DNA from: Euryarchaeota archaeon UBA62
GTDB lineage: Archaea > Thermoplasmatota > Poseidoniia > Poseidoniales > Thalassarchaeaceae
Direction of reading: 5' to 3'
NCBI GenBank assembly: GCA_002502095.1
Contig: DAPJ01000009.1
Span: 1 to 16,525 of the forward strand
Length of the DNA stretch: 16,525 nucleotides
Position numbers and translations under genes: made by a program. The notes beneath the pieces were generated by a model, which was given only the letters and a program-made list of their open reading frames with translations, searched no databases and was not told where the DNA came from. Each line of letters starts with the position of its first letter. Position 1 is the first letter of the stretch. This document shows, piece by piece, positions 6,590 through 14,217 of this stretch.

Positions 6590-7762
6590 TTAAATTTCTC
6601 TGGTGAATGCCTGTATTCCAGTAATGTGCCTACCTAGTATCAGGTTATGAATATCGTGAGTACCCTCGTACGTCTTTACCGACTCTAGATTCGCCATATG
6701 CCTCATAACAGGGTACTCATCCAGAATTCCATTGGCCCCATGAATGTCCCTAGCGACTCTTGCAATCTCAAGAGCGATATCGACGTTATTCATTTTAGCC
6801 AAGGAAATATGCTCTGGTATCCAATCTCCGGAGTCCTTCTTCTGGGAAAGGTGATATGCCAATAATTGAGCCTTAGTAATCTCCCTTAGCATCCACGATA
6901 GCTTGTTCTGAACCAGTTGATAGGAAGCTATAGGGTGTTCAAATTGAATTCTACTGAGTGAGTATTCCTTCGCGGAGTCGAAGCAGGCCTGAGCAGCACC
7001 AATAGCTCCCCATGATATTCCGTATCTAGCATTGTTTAGACATGAAAACGGACCTCTCAGGCCCTTTACGCCTGGAAGCATCCTGTCTTTTGGAATCTTA
7101 CAGTCTTGGAATACAAGCTCGCTTGTTACAGATGCCTTCAGAGAGTGCTTTCCCTTCATTTCCGGTGCAGAGAAGCCTTCGTCATCCTTCTCAACTATGA
7201 ATCCCCTGATAACGCCATCTAACTTTGCCCAGACAACAGCAAGTTGGGCAATGGATCCGTTAGTGATCCACATCTTGGCACCATTCAAGAGATAATGATC
7301 CCCCATATCTTCAGCCTTGGTTATCATGTCGCCCGGATTGGAACCATAGTCAGGCTCTGTGAGGCCGAAGCATCCGATCCATTCTCCACTGGCCATCTTA
7401 GGCAGGTAGTAGTTCTTCTGCTCCTCAGAGCCAAAGTCCCAAATTGGATACATAGCCAATGATCCCTGAACAGATGCAAACGACCGAAGGCCACTGTCAC
7501 CCCTCTCAAGCTCTCTACAAATCACACCGTATGCAGCATATGACAGTCCGGGGCATCCATAGCCCTTCAATGGAGCTCCTAGGACTCCCATCTCTCCAAG
7601 AGTAACTCTCCATTCATCGGGAAAAACACCGTCCCTGCATGCATGCTCAATCTCTGGAAGAACATCATTATCGACGAAGTCACGAACCATGTCCCTCACC
7701 ATTCTCTCTTCTTCAGTCAGGAGCGAGTCGATATCGTAGAAGTCCAGAGCTTCGAATGGCAT
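6590..7762 (-). CDS. gcdH: Acyl-CoA dehydrogenase, glutaryl-CoA dehydrogenase type
   Basis: An FAD enzyme that probably oxidises and decarboxylates glutaryl-CoA to crotonyl-CoA in lysine/tryptophan breakdown, with ETF as acceptor. The 390-residue protein resembles human GCDH along its length as I recall it: GELGVLG-like segment at 56-62, KGYGCPGLSY at 66-75, DSGLRS at 89-94, SVQGSL, CFGLTEPDYGS at 131-141, MWITNGS, CLNNARYGISWG at 241-252 and the C-terminal HDIHNLILGRHITGIQAF. The catalytic Glu366 lies in TYEGTHD. Arg93 aligns with Arg94 of the human enzyme, which contacts the second carboxylate, and supports a glutaryl rather than monocarboxylic substrate. Whether it decarboxylates cannot be told from sequence. 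It precedes etfB and etfA on the same strand. Confidence 0.9.
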   Translation of the reverse strand: MPFEALDFYDIDSLLTEEERMVRDMVRDFVDNDVLPEIEHACRDGVFPDEWRVTLGEMGVLGAPLKGYGCPGLSYAAYGVICRELERGDSGLRSFASVQGSLAMYPIWDFGSEEQKNYYLPKMASGEWIGCFGLTEPDYGSNPGDMITKAEDMGDHYLLNGAKMWITNGSIAQLAVVWAKLDGVIRGFIVEKDDEGFSAPEMKGKHSLKASVTSELVFQDCKIPKDRMLPGVKGLRGPFSCLNNARYGISWGAIGAAQACFDSAKEYSLSRIQFEHPIASYQLVQNKLSWMLREITKAQLLAYHLSQKKDSGDWIPEHISLAKMNNVDIALEIARVARDIHGANGILDEYPVMRHMANLESVKTYEGTHDIHNLILGRHITGIQAFTREI

Positions 7763-7810
7763 ATTCTCAACCTTCGCGCAGTACTTTCACTCATCAAGGT
7801 ATGGAATAAA

Positions 7811-9004
7811 CTATCTCTTTCGACGACTGTCTGACGCCCTGCTATTTTTTCTGACTCTACGCGGCGAAGGATCTTTCCCCCAGCCGAATATGGACATCAT
7901 TACAGTGGTTGCGAAACCCAATGTAGCCAAAAGTACCGCTATGGATAGGATAGAAGAGACAATTGAGTTTTCAACGGTGCCATATATAGTATGAAATGAT
8001 GCTAGATTTCCCCTATCAGTAAGAATCCAACCTGTATTTTCATTCAGAGACCACGTTGAAACAATTCTTTCTCCCGATAGTTGAATATTCTCATTCACCA
8101 CATCTGAGTTTTCTAACCATGGGAAAGTGGCATTCTTCTCCAAATCATGTTCTACGATTCCAAATGGCGCCATAGAGATCAAAAATCTATTTTCGCTGTG
8201 GTCTGCCAAGGTGATGAGAACTCCATCTAAACCGATAATTTCAACTCCAGAGATAGTTGATTTATCGGGATTTGAAGTATTGACTTTTATCGTACCTAGG
8301 ATATCAGATGATATAGCAACACAAGAATTACTGGAATCAAGACACTCCATGTCACTCCAGGGGGAAGATGAACCCCCTATCCAATTCAAAGAATGGTCCC
8401 TTTGTATTATTGCAATCCCGTTGAAGGTTGTCGAAGCAACACATACTATGCCTTCAGAAATACAGTCAATCGAGGTCACGGGACTCTGACCTGCCAACCC
8501 CTCAAGTAAGTGAGTCTCAGCTCCTCCATCTCCAGAAGCCCTCACTCTCCATATTTCTCCTTCTGAGGAGCCGATGTAGGCCCAAGAGCCAGATAAGCTC
8601 CATGAAACCGACAAAAGATCGGAGCCAGAGAGATTTTCGACTCCTGCATCAGTCAGTGACTTATCCAAATCAGAGTATCTGAGAACCGTTCCATTATCCC
8701 CGACTATCAGTGCTGAGTTCCCACTGGGATGGAAACTAGCATCATTGAGAGAACTGTTTCCAATCGATGGAGTCTCTATGTAATCGGAAGGGTCAGAAGC
8801 CGAGAACACAATTACATTCGAATCTTGGCCAAATGCTATCACAAGTTCCTTCGAGGGACTCAGTTCAGCCCCAGCTAGCCCCAAGTCATCACCCGGTAGA
8901 GATTCGAAATCATGCATCCCGACTGCAGAACTTCCAGATGATAGAGTTGAGGCATTAGATACAAGAAAAAGAATCACCAGATGTATCGCCATTCTCATAC
9001 GCAT
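7811..9004 (-). CDS. Membrane-anchored extracellular beta-propeller protein
   Basis: A protein of about 397 residues of unknown specific role. It has an N-terminal signal sequence (basic MRMRM, then hydrophobic AIHLVILFLVSNAS), a long Ser/Asn/Gly-rich part with repeated propeller-like strands such as GNSALIVGDNGTVLRYSD and GSWAYIGSSEGEIWRV, one transmembrane segment close to the end (about 346-370) and a very basic 27-residue tail, so the propeller should face outside. The start is placed at 9004 because a CTATAG element lies about 24 bases upstream, as expected for a leaderless transcript; ATGs at 8998 and 8992 are alternatives. The open frame to 9022 would pass into the promoter. It sits 48 bases before the glutaryl-CoA dehydrogenase-like gene on the same strand. 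Confidence 0.8.
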   Translation of the reverse strand: MRMRMAIHLVILFLVSNASTLSSGSSAVGMHDFESLPGDDLGLAGAELSPSKELVIAFGQDSNVIVFSASDPSDYIETPSIGNSSLNDASFHPSGNSALIVGDNGTVLRYSDLDKSLTDAGVENLSGSDLLSVSWSLSGSWAYIGSSEGEIWRVRASGDGGAETHLLEGLAGQSPVTSIDCISEGIVCVASTTFNGIAIIQRDHSLNWIGGSSSPWSDMECLDSSNSCVAISSDILGTIKVNTSNPDKSTISGVEIIGLDGVLITLADHSENRFLISMAPFGIVEHDLEKNATFPWLENSDVVNENIQLSGERIVSTWSLNENTGWILTDRGNLASFHTIYGTVENSIVSSILSIAVLLATLGFATTVMMSIFGWGKDPSPRRVRKNSRASDSRRKR

Positions 9005-9025
9005 GTTTTCCGATACGCGCATTGT

Positions 9026-9036
9026 CTATAGCCCGT
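9026..9036 (-). promoter_or_regulatory. Candidate leaderless promoter (TATA plus BRE) of the propeller-gcdH-etf operon
   Basis: On the minus strand the sequence ACGGGC then CTATAG resembles a B-recognition element and TATA box. CTATAG (9026-9031) is centred about 24 bases before the ATG at 9004, the spacing expected when transcription starts at the start codon itself. CTATAG is its own complement, so it could in principle also serve the plus-strand gene. Confidence 0.4.
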
Positions 9037-9101
9037 TCGTAACCCAATATTCAACCACTCATGACGGCAGAATTGAAGAATACCCCAGTAAGCCGGGTAG
9101 C

Positions 9102-9614
9102 ATGGAGCGATTCGATGTACGACGCGGAATGGTTAAGCAAATTATAGAAGAAGGGGGGCTATCAGCATTAGCTAGCAAGTATTTCGACGATATACAGTCC
9201 ACTGGGGACAGCTCATTTACTGGCTCACATGGGATAATGACATCTATTTCAGGAAGATTTGAAGGAAACGCCCTAATTGTTGATGTAACGAATGTTGCTC
9301 CCGACTTTGAAAATCCGGATGCTATGAAGTCTGCAATGGACGATCGCAGGAGATGGACAACTTTCCTCGACGATGCGACTGGATACAACTCGAAGCAAAG
9401 AGGGGACAAAGCGAAGGAATGGGCTAAGAAAGCATCAAAGGCAAAATCTGCTATCTCTTCAGCTCGTCATTTCATGTCTATGTCGGAGGCCATTCCCCAA
9501 GATAAGATAGGCCAGGCAGAGGATTTAATCTCTGAAATTGAGGAGGCTCTGGAATCTAATGAAAATACGAAAGCCGCTGGAAGAGCAGAGAAACTGAACA
9601 AGTTATTCAATTAG
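9102..9614 (+). CDS. Small cytoplasmic protein, resembles archaeal DUF5611
   Basis: A 170-residue soluble protein. From memory the opening MERFDVRRG and the stretch RRRWTTFLDDATGYNSKQRGDKAKEW at about 82-107 (read in parts: WTTFLDDATGY, then KQRGDKAKEWAKKA) resemble DUF5611, a small archaeal family of unknown function; this is a tentative match. The middle has short beta-strand-like segments (SGRFEGNALIVDVT). The last 60 residues are Lys/Glu/Ala-rich and likely helical, perhaps a coiled coil. The open frame begins at the ATG at 9003, but the first 33 residues would cover the divergent promoter region and even overlap the start of the minus-strand gene, so I prefer the ATG at 9102. tyrS follows after 8 bases, so the two are probably one transcript. 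Confidence 0.7.
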   Translation: MERFDVRRGMVKQIIEEGGLSALASKYFDDIQSTGDSSFTGSHGIMTSISGRFEGNALIVDVTNVAPDFENPDAMKSAMDDRRRWTTFLDDATGYNSKQRGDKAKEWAKKASKAKSAISSARHFMSMSEAIPQDKIGQAEDLISEIEEALESNENTKAAGRAEKLNKLFN

Positions 9615-9622
9615 GTGAAAAA

Positions 9623-10738
9623 ATGCCCTCTGATGAAATCCAAGCTGATGAGGGTATGCAGCACCCTATCGCAGATAGGATGTTCTCAGATTGTATAGAA
9701 GTAATCGGAGTGGATCATGTGGAAGCAGTTCTTTCGGGCTCGGCATCCCACTCTGGAGACAATCAACTGGTAGCATATATCGGTCTTGAGCCAAGTGGAA
9801 AGGCCCATTTGGGATGGCTACTCCTTTCTGGAACAATAAGAAAAATGTTGGATGAAGGAGTGAATGTGATTATTCTACTGGCTGATTGGCATGCCTGGGT
9901 AAATGACAAATTTGGGCGAGATATGGAAAAGATTTCACTCGCCGCTGATTACATGTCAGAGGTCTTCAGGGCCCTTCTCGACTATCCAGAATTAGGTGAT
10001 GGACCTGGACAGGTAAGGTTCGTTCGAGCATCAGAGGTCATGGATTCAGGAAAATACTGGGAGAGGGTACTACGATGCTCTAAAAATATGAGCCTATCTA
10101 GGGTTAGGAGGACATTCAGCATTATGGGAAGAGATGAGGATTCCTCCGACCACGACTTATCTGCTTTCTATTATCCTGCTCTACAGGCTGCTGATATCTT
10201 TGAGCTAGAGGTTGACATAGCATTCGGAGGGATGGATCAGAGAAAGGCCCACATGTACATGAGAGAAGTAGCCGATCGAAATGGCTGGACCAAGCCAACT
10301 TGTATCCATACGCCCATGCTTTCTGGATTGAAGGGAGCAGGCGGGAGGATGGATTCATTCGAATATAAGATGTCCAAGTCAGACCCTAACAATGCAATAA
10401 TCCTGCATGACTCCAAAGATGCCCTTCGTAAGAAAATGAAGAAAGCATTTCTAGAGGTAGGAAACGACTCCTCTGCCATATTTGAGATAGTGGAACACGT
10501 CATCATGCCAAGGACGGGGAAAATAGTAGTAACTCCGGATCCAAAGTATGGCTCTCCATCCAGTTTCTCCAATTCTGACGATTTTGTTTCATCAGTTTCA
10601 GGAGGAAATGTGCACCCATTAGATGCAAAAATAGCCGTTGCCGATGCTCTTTCTGAAATCCTTTCACCTGTTTCCAAACATTTCCAAGACAATCCCGAAT
10701 TACTGGATAGGATGGAATCTCTCTCCGCGTCTAAGTGA
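9623..10738 (+). CDS. tyrS: Tyrosyl-tRNA synthetase, archaeal/eukaryotic type
   Basis: Charges tRNA-Tyr with tyrosine. The 371-residue class I synthetase shows Tyr52 in AYIGLEPSGKAHLGW (the HIGH-type signature is HLGW, 62-65), DWHAWVNDKFG at about 88-98, YYPALQAADIF at about 183-193 lining the tyrosine pocket, FGGMDQRKAHM at about 201-211, and KMSKS at 249-253. The GGMDQRK motif and overall size mark the archaeal/eukaryotic form, which lacks the bacterial S4-like C-terminal domain. The start at 9623 is preceded by AGGTGA with about 5 bases of spacing, directly after the TAG of the upstream small gene. The first 20 residues are a short extension before the catalytic core. Confidence 0.96.
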   Translation: MPSDEIQADEGMQHPIADRMFSDCIEVIGVDHVEAVLSGSASHSGDNQLVAYIGLEPSGKAHLGWLLLSGTIRKMLDEGVNVIILLADWHAWVNDKFGRDMEKISLAADYMSEVFRALLDYPELGDGPGQVRFVRASEVMDSGKYWERVLRCSKNMSLSRVRRTFSIMGRDEDSSDHDLSAFYYPALQAADIFELEVDIAFGGMDQRKAHMYMREVADRNGWTKPTCIHTPMLSGLKGAGGRMDSFEYKMSKSDPNNAIILHDSKDALRKKMKKAFLEVGNDSSAIFEIVEHVIMPRTGKIVVTPDPKYGSPSSFSNSDDFVSSVSGGNVHPLDAKIAVADALSEILSPVSKHFQDNPELLDRMESLSASK

Positions 10739-10810
10739 ATCATTGTAATTTACGCTTTTCGAACGTTTCTTCAGGGACAGGTATCATAACCCCCATTACT
10801 ACGCGAGGCT

Positions 10811-10815
10811 GGTGA
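10811..10815 (+). promoter_or_regulatory. Ribosome binding site of the HMG-CoA synthase gene
   Basis: GGTGA, 4 bases before the ATG at 10820, complements the archaeal 16S rRNA 3' end and supports that start. The 81-base space from the tyrS stop also contains AT-rich stretches (TGTAATTTACG near 10744, TATCATAA near 10782) that may hold a promoter, but neither is convincing. Confidence 0.6.
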
Positions 10816-10819
10816 AATT

Positions 10820-12370
10820 ATGTCAGATGTCGGTATAGATGACATTGCAATTCATTTTCCTAGGCTTTACTTCGACATGAAGGACTTCGCCGATTTCCGT
10901 GGCGCAGATTTCTCAAAGCTAAACAAGGGACTGGGGCTCTCTGCCATGGCTATTCCAGATGTACATGAGGATACTGCCACGATGGGTGCCAATGCAACTT
11001 CGAGGCTCATAGATCGCAATGACATAGATCCCAATAGAATTGGCCGTATATATCTAGGTACAGAGTCCGCACTTGACGGTGCCAAACCTACTGCCACTTA
11101 CATAATGGACATGCTAGAGCAGAAGTACTCAGGGAAATATGGTGAAAATTGCTTCAGAAATTGTGATGTTGTAGATTTGACGTTCGCGTGTATTGGCGCT
11201 GTAGACGCTATGCACAATACGCTCGATTGGGTAGCCAGAGGAGGGCCGGAAAAAGACAGAATTGGCATTGTTGTATTCGCGGACAACGCCAAGTACGATC
11301 TTGGATCCAGCGGAGAGTATACTCAAGGGGCAGGAGGAGGTGCAATCCTAATCAGGCACAGTCCAAGACTTCTAGCCATACCTGATATTTGGGGCGTTTC
11401 TACAATGCCCGTCCATGACTTCTTCAAACCCAGAAGGGAAGTTAATACTAGAATGATCATTGAGAATGTACTAGAAATCGCCAAAGAGAGCGGTGAGAGA
11501 GTCAAAGACGGCCTGGCGGAGAAAATCCTCAAGTTCCTTCCAAATTCATCAAAGAAAGACGATATTATGTTCGAGAATGAAAAGTTGATGATTCACAAAG
11601 ATATGCCTGTATTTGACGGGCAGTTCTCGAATAGATGTTATTCTGAATCAGTAAAAACGGCGTTTATCGACTTCAGGTCAAAGGCAATCAGGGATGGAAG
11701 ATATAATCCAGAGACCGACGAAATACTCACTGAGCAGTGGTTGCGGATTATTGTACATCTCCCATATGCGTTCCAGGGAAAGAGAATGTTCCCAGATGTT
11801 TTCAGGCACGATAGGAGAAATCTTCCAGTTTGGGATGTCATTACTGAAGAGATTGGCCCAGAACCACTTCCTGAGTCATTCCCCGATACCCCAGAAGGGA
11901 TGGAAGAATTTGAGCGTGCTAATGACTCCTACAGGAGACTTATTTCCAAGACCGACGAATTCAAGAATTTTGCAGAGCAGAGGATCGAGAAGACTCAGCG
12001 AGCGTCTAGTTTGATTGGGAATCAATACACGGGGTCGATCTTTTTGGCTCTAATGTCTGCTATGGAGAGTGACTACCTGGATGGAACTGAGATGGGAGGG
12101 AACAAGGTCGGCTTGTGCGGATATGGATCAGGAGCCAAGGCCAAGGTCTTCGAAGGAGAAGTTCAGGAGGAATGGAAGGAGATTTCATCCAGATTCAATT
12201 TATTTGAGAGGCTCTCTTCAAGGAATCCAATCGATAAAACAATTTACGAATCTCTTCATAGAGGTTCGAGGAAAGAATCTGTAGTCTCTCCAAGCGGTGA
12301 ATTCGCACTAATAGGAATCAGCGCGGAAGGCGATCTCGAAGGCCAAAGAAGATATGCATGGATCGAGTAA
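10820..12370 (+). CDS. Hydroxymethylglutaryl-CoA synthase, long form
   Basis: Condenses acetyl-CoA and acetoacetyl-CoA to HMG-CoA, feeding the mevalonate pathway for archaeal lipids. The thiolase-fold protein shows the three catalytic residues in context: Glu82 in YLGTESALDGAKP, Cys124 in LTFACIGAVDA and His313 in VHLPYAFQGK. Other family segments are FADNAKYDLGSSGEYTQGAGGGA at about 153-175, GNQYTGSIFLAL at 400-411 and GYGSGAKAKVF at 434-444. At 516 residues it is much longer than the roughly 350-residue enzyme of most archaea and nearer the bacterial/eukaryotic form, with extra sequence around 205-265 and 340-395. In most archaea a thiolase and a DUF35 gene accompany it; neither is here. 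It ends 24 bases from the convergent acyl-CoA dehydrogenase gene. Confidence 0.92.
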   Translation: MSDVGIDDIAIHFPRLYFDMKDFADFRGADFSKLNKGLGLSAMAIPDVHEDTATMGANATSRLIDRNDIDPNRIGRIYLGTESALDGAKPTATYIMDMLEQKYSGKYGENCFRNCDVVDLTFACIGAVDAMHNTLDWVARGGPEKDRIGIVVFADNAKYDLGSSGEYTQGAGGGAILIRHSPRLLAIPDIWGVSTMPVHDFFKPRREVNTRMIIENVLEIAKESGERVKDGLAEKILKFLPNSSKKDDIMFENEKLMIHKDMPVFDGQFSNRCYSESVKTAFIDFRSKAIRDGRYNPETDEILTEQWLRIIVHLPYAFQGKRMFPDVFRHDRRNLPVWDVITEEIGPEPLPESFPDTPEGMEEFERANDSYRRLISKTDEFKNFAEQRIEKTQRASSLIGNQYTGSIFLALMSAMESDYLDGTEMGGNKVGLCGYGSGAKAKVFEGEVQEEWKEISSRFNLFERLSSRNPIDKTIYESLHRGSRKESVVSPSGEFALIGISAEGDLEGQRRYAWIE

Positions 12371-12394
12371 GTACGCAATAGTTTGATTGAGAAA

Positions 12395-13570
12395 TCACTT
12401 AGGCTGGATTGCCCTATTGATTACAATCCTCTGAACTTCTTGGGTTCCTTCGTAAATTTGAGTGATCTTGGCATCCCTGAAGAATCTCTCAACTGGGAAA
12501 TCAGTCGTATATCCGTAACCCCCCAAGACCTGAACTGCCCTTTCTGAGACCCACATGGCAGTATCTCCAGCAAACAGCTTAGCCATACTGGCTTCCTTGG
12601 TATGCCTCGGACCTCCTTCCTCATAGTGGAGTTGTTTGGCCCAAGCGGCCTTGTAAACCATCATTCTGGCAGCTTCAATCTGTGTGGACATATCTGCAAG
12701 AATATTCCCGATACTCTGATGATATGATATTGGCTTTCCAAAGGTCTTACGCTCTTGCGAGTAGTTTAACGCTGATTCAAAAGAACCTTGAGCTATTCCT
12801 AGGGCTTGGGCAGCTATCCCTATACGGGAATTATCCAAAGCATTCATGGCTATCGGAAAACCTTCTCCCGAGCCTTTCAAAACATTCTCTACAGGTACCA
12901 TGCAATCCTCAAGAAGAAGCGAGCAGGTGTCAGAAGAACGAATCCCCAGCTTATCCTCCTTTTTTCCTACTGAAAAGCCTTTGAATCCTTTCTCAACTAT
13001 GAATGCAGTAGTTCCTCCGTGTTTCTTTACTCCGTACTCTGGATGATCAACATCCTTCGCAAATAGAACATATATGTCAGCACTGGATCCGTTAGTTACC
13101 CACATTTTTTCTCCATTCAGCAGGTAATGAGTCCCATCTTCGCTGAGCTTAGCTTTGCAAACCATTGCAGCCGCATCGGTCCCTGAACCAGCCTCAGAAA
13201 GGGAATAAGCACCGATTTCATTACCCGCCAGTCTGGAAAGATACTTCTTCTTCTGCTCCTCATTCCCATGGATAGAGATCGTTTTGGCGCAAAGACCAAC
13301 ATGAACACAGTACATTACAGAGAAAGACGGATCAACTCTAGCTAACTCTTCAACGATTATTGCCTCAGTAATATCGTCGACAGGACTCCCTCCATAATCC
13401 TCCTCAATTGTAATTCCTTGGAGGCTAGTTTCACAGAAACTGGACCATTCCTCAATAGGGGCCTGCTGATTCTTATCCCTGATTAGGGTAGTGGGCTGGA
13501 GGACTTCCTCTGCAAAGCTTCTGACCATGTTCCTAATCATATTCTGCTCTTCTGTCTCTTCAAAATTCAT
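12395..13570 (-). CDS. Acyl-CoA dehydrogenase, short-chain (butyryl-CoA) type
   Basis: An FAD-dependent dehydrogenase that introduces a 2,3 double bond into a short-chain or branched acyl-CoA and reduces ETF. The 391-residue protein has the normal length. Visible family segments are AYSLSEAGSGTDAAA at 121-135 and MWVTNGS at 156-162 (FAD contacts), DKLGIRSS at 206-213, SQERKTFGKPIS at 271-282, QVLGGYGYTTDFPVERFFRD at 347-366 and the catalytic Glu374 in IYEGTQEVQR. The C-terminal Glu position is that of short- and medium-chain and butyryl-CoA enzymes. The exact substrate cannot be told. The gene stands alone on the minus strand, with its own promoter region in the 113 bases shared with the divergent H-like gene; no strong ribosome site is seen, only GGGAG 12 bases before the ATG. 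Confidence 0.92.
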   Translation of the reverse strand: MNFEETEEQNMIRNMVRSFAEEVLQPTTLIRDKNQQAPIEEWSSFCETSLQGITIEEDYGGSPVDDITEAIIVEELARVDPSFSVMYCVHVGLCAKTISIHGNEEQKKKYLSRLAGNEIGAYSLSEAGSGTDAAAMVCKAKLSEDGTHYLLNGEKMWVTNGSSADIYVLFAKDVDHPEYGVKKHGGTTAFIVEKGFKGFSVGKKEDKLGIRSSDTCSLLLEDCMVPVENVLKGSGEGFPIAMNALDNSRIGIAAQALGIAQGSFESALNYSQERKTFGKPISYHQSIGNILADMSTQIEAARMMVYKAAWAKQLHYEEGGPRHTKEASMAKLFAGDTAMWVSERAVQVLGGYGYTTDFPVERFFRDAKITQIYEGTQEVQRIVINRAIQPK

Positions 13571-13683
13571 GGGTACTCATTACTCCCGAAAGGCATTCCA
13601 TTGTTAATCTCTTGTTGAGTAATTCTCAAATCTTTAGGAACGAATAGTTGAAATGAGATATTGAGGGCCGCGGAGCGGGTAAC

Positions 13684-14217
13684 ATGGCCGACAGCGACTA
13701 CGCAGAGTTCAGCATTGCACACGACCGCCTATACACGCTTGACCATCTTTGGATGCAAGTTCTGGATGAGGATAAGGACGAAGGTACGACTAGTATCAAG
13801 ATAGGACTTAGTGAGTTTCTGATGGCTGAGTTTGGAGAAGTAATCCAAGTTGTTCTCGCAAGACCCAGAGATGAAAGTGATTTTGAGATTGATGCAGATT
13901 CAGGTCTTTCCGAAGACGATGATGAAGAAAAATCTCCCAAATCCCAAACAATGGGGGGGCAGGTCGATACCGATGAGCTTCTGATCACAGTAACTACCAG
14001 ATATGACGGCGAATTTGATAGGATGCTAATCAACGCCCCCATACCATGTACTATCGTGGAGTTAAATGGCCATGTTGAGGATAACCCAGACCTAGTTAAC
14101 GAGGATGCATATGGAGATGCATGGTGTATAATCGTGAAGACTTTTACCGATGATTTCGACGAAGATCAATTCATGGACAAGGACGAGTACTTGGCCATGC
14201 TAAATGAGCTTCCCTGA
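13684..14217 (+). CDS. Glycine cleavage H-like protein lacking the lipoyl lysine
   Basis: The 177-residue protein follows the H-protein/lipoyl-domain plan: YTLDHLWMQV at 17-26, KIGLSEFLMAEFGEVIQVVLARP at about 39-61, NAPIPCTIVELNGHVEDNPDLVNEDAYGDAW at about 117-147. The last part closely follows the H-protein pattern P-x-x-G-x-V-x-E-x-N, then PxLVNxDxYGxxW. The lipoate hairpin (ESVKAVS in H proteins) is not conserved: there is no lysine at all between Lys86 and Lys152. An acidic, low-complexity insertion fills residues about 71-87, and the protein ends in an acidic tail, so it is about 45 residues longer than a normal H protein. It cannot carry lipoate at the usual place; a structural, regulatory or cofactor-free role is possible. 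Its stop abuts the stop of the convergent CCA gene with no spacer. Confidence 0.75.
   Translation: MADSDYAEFSIAHDRLYTLDHLWMQVLDEDKDEGTTSIKIGLSEFLMAEFGEVIQVVLARPRDESDFEIDADSGLSEDDDEEKSPKSQTMGGQVDTDELLITVTTRYDGEFDRMLINAPIPCTIVELNGHVEDNPDLVNEDAYGDAWCIIVKTFTDDFDEDQFMDKDEYLAMLNELP

Noticed and set aside
13579..13623. Inverted repeat ATTACTC / GAGTAAT between the acyl-CoA dehydrogenase and H-like genes
   Set aside because: Only 7 bases per arm with a 31-base spacer; expected by chance in AT-rich intergenic sequence.
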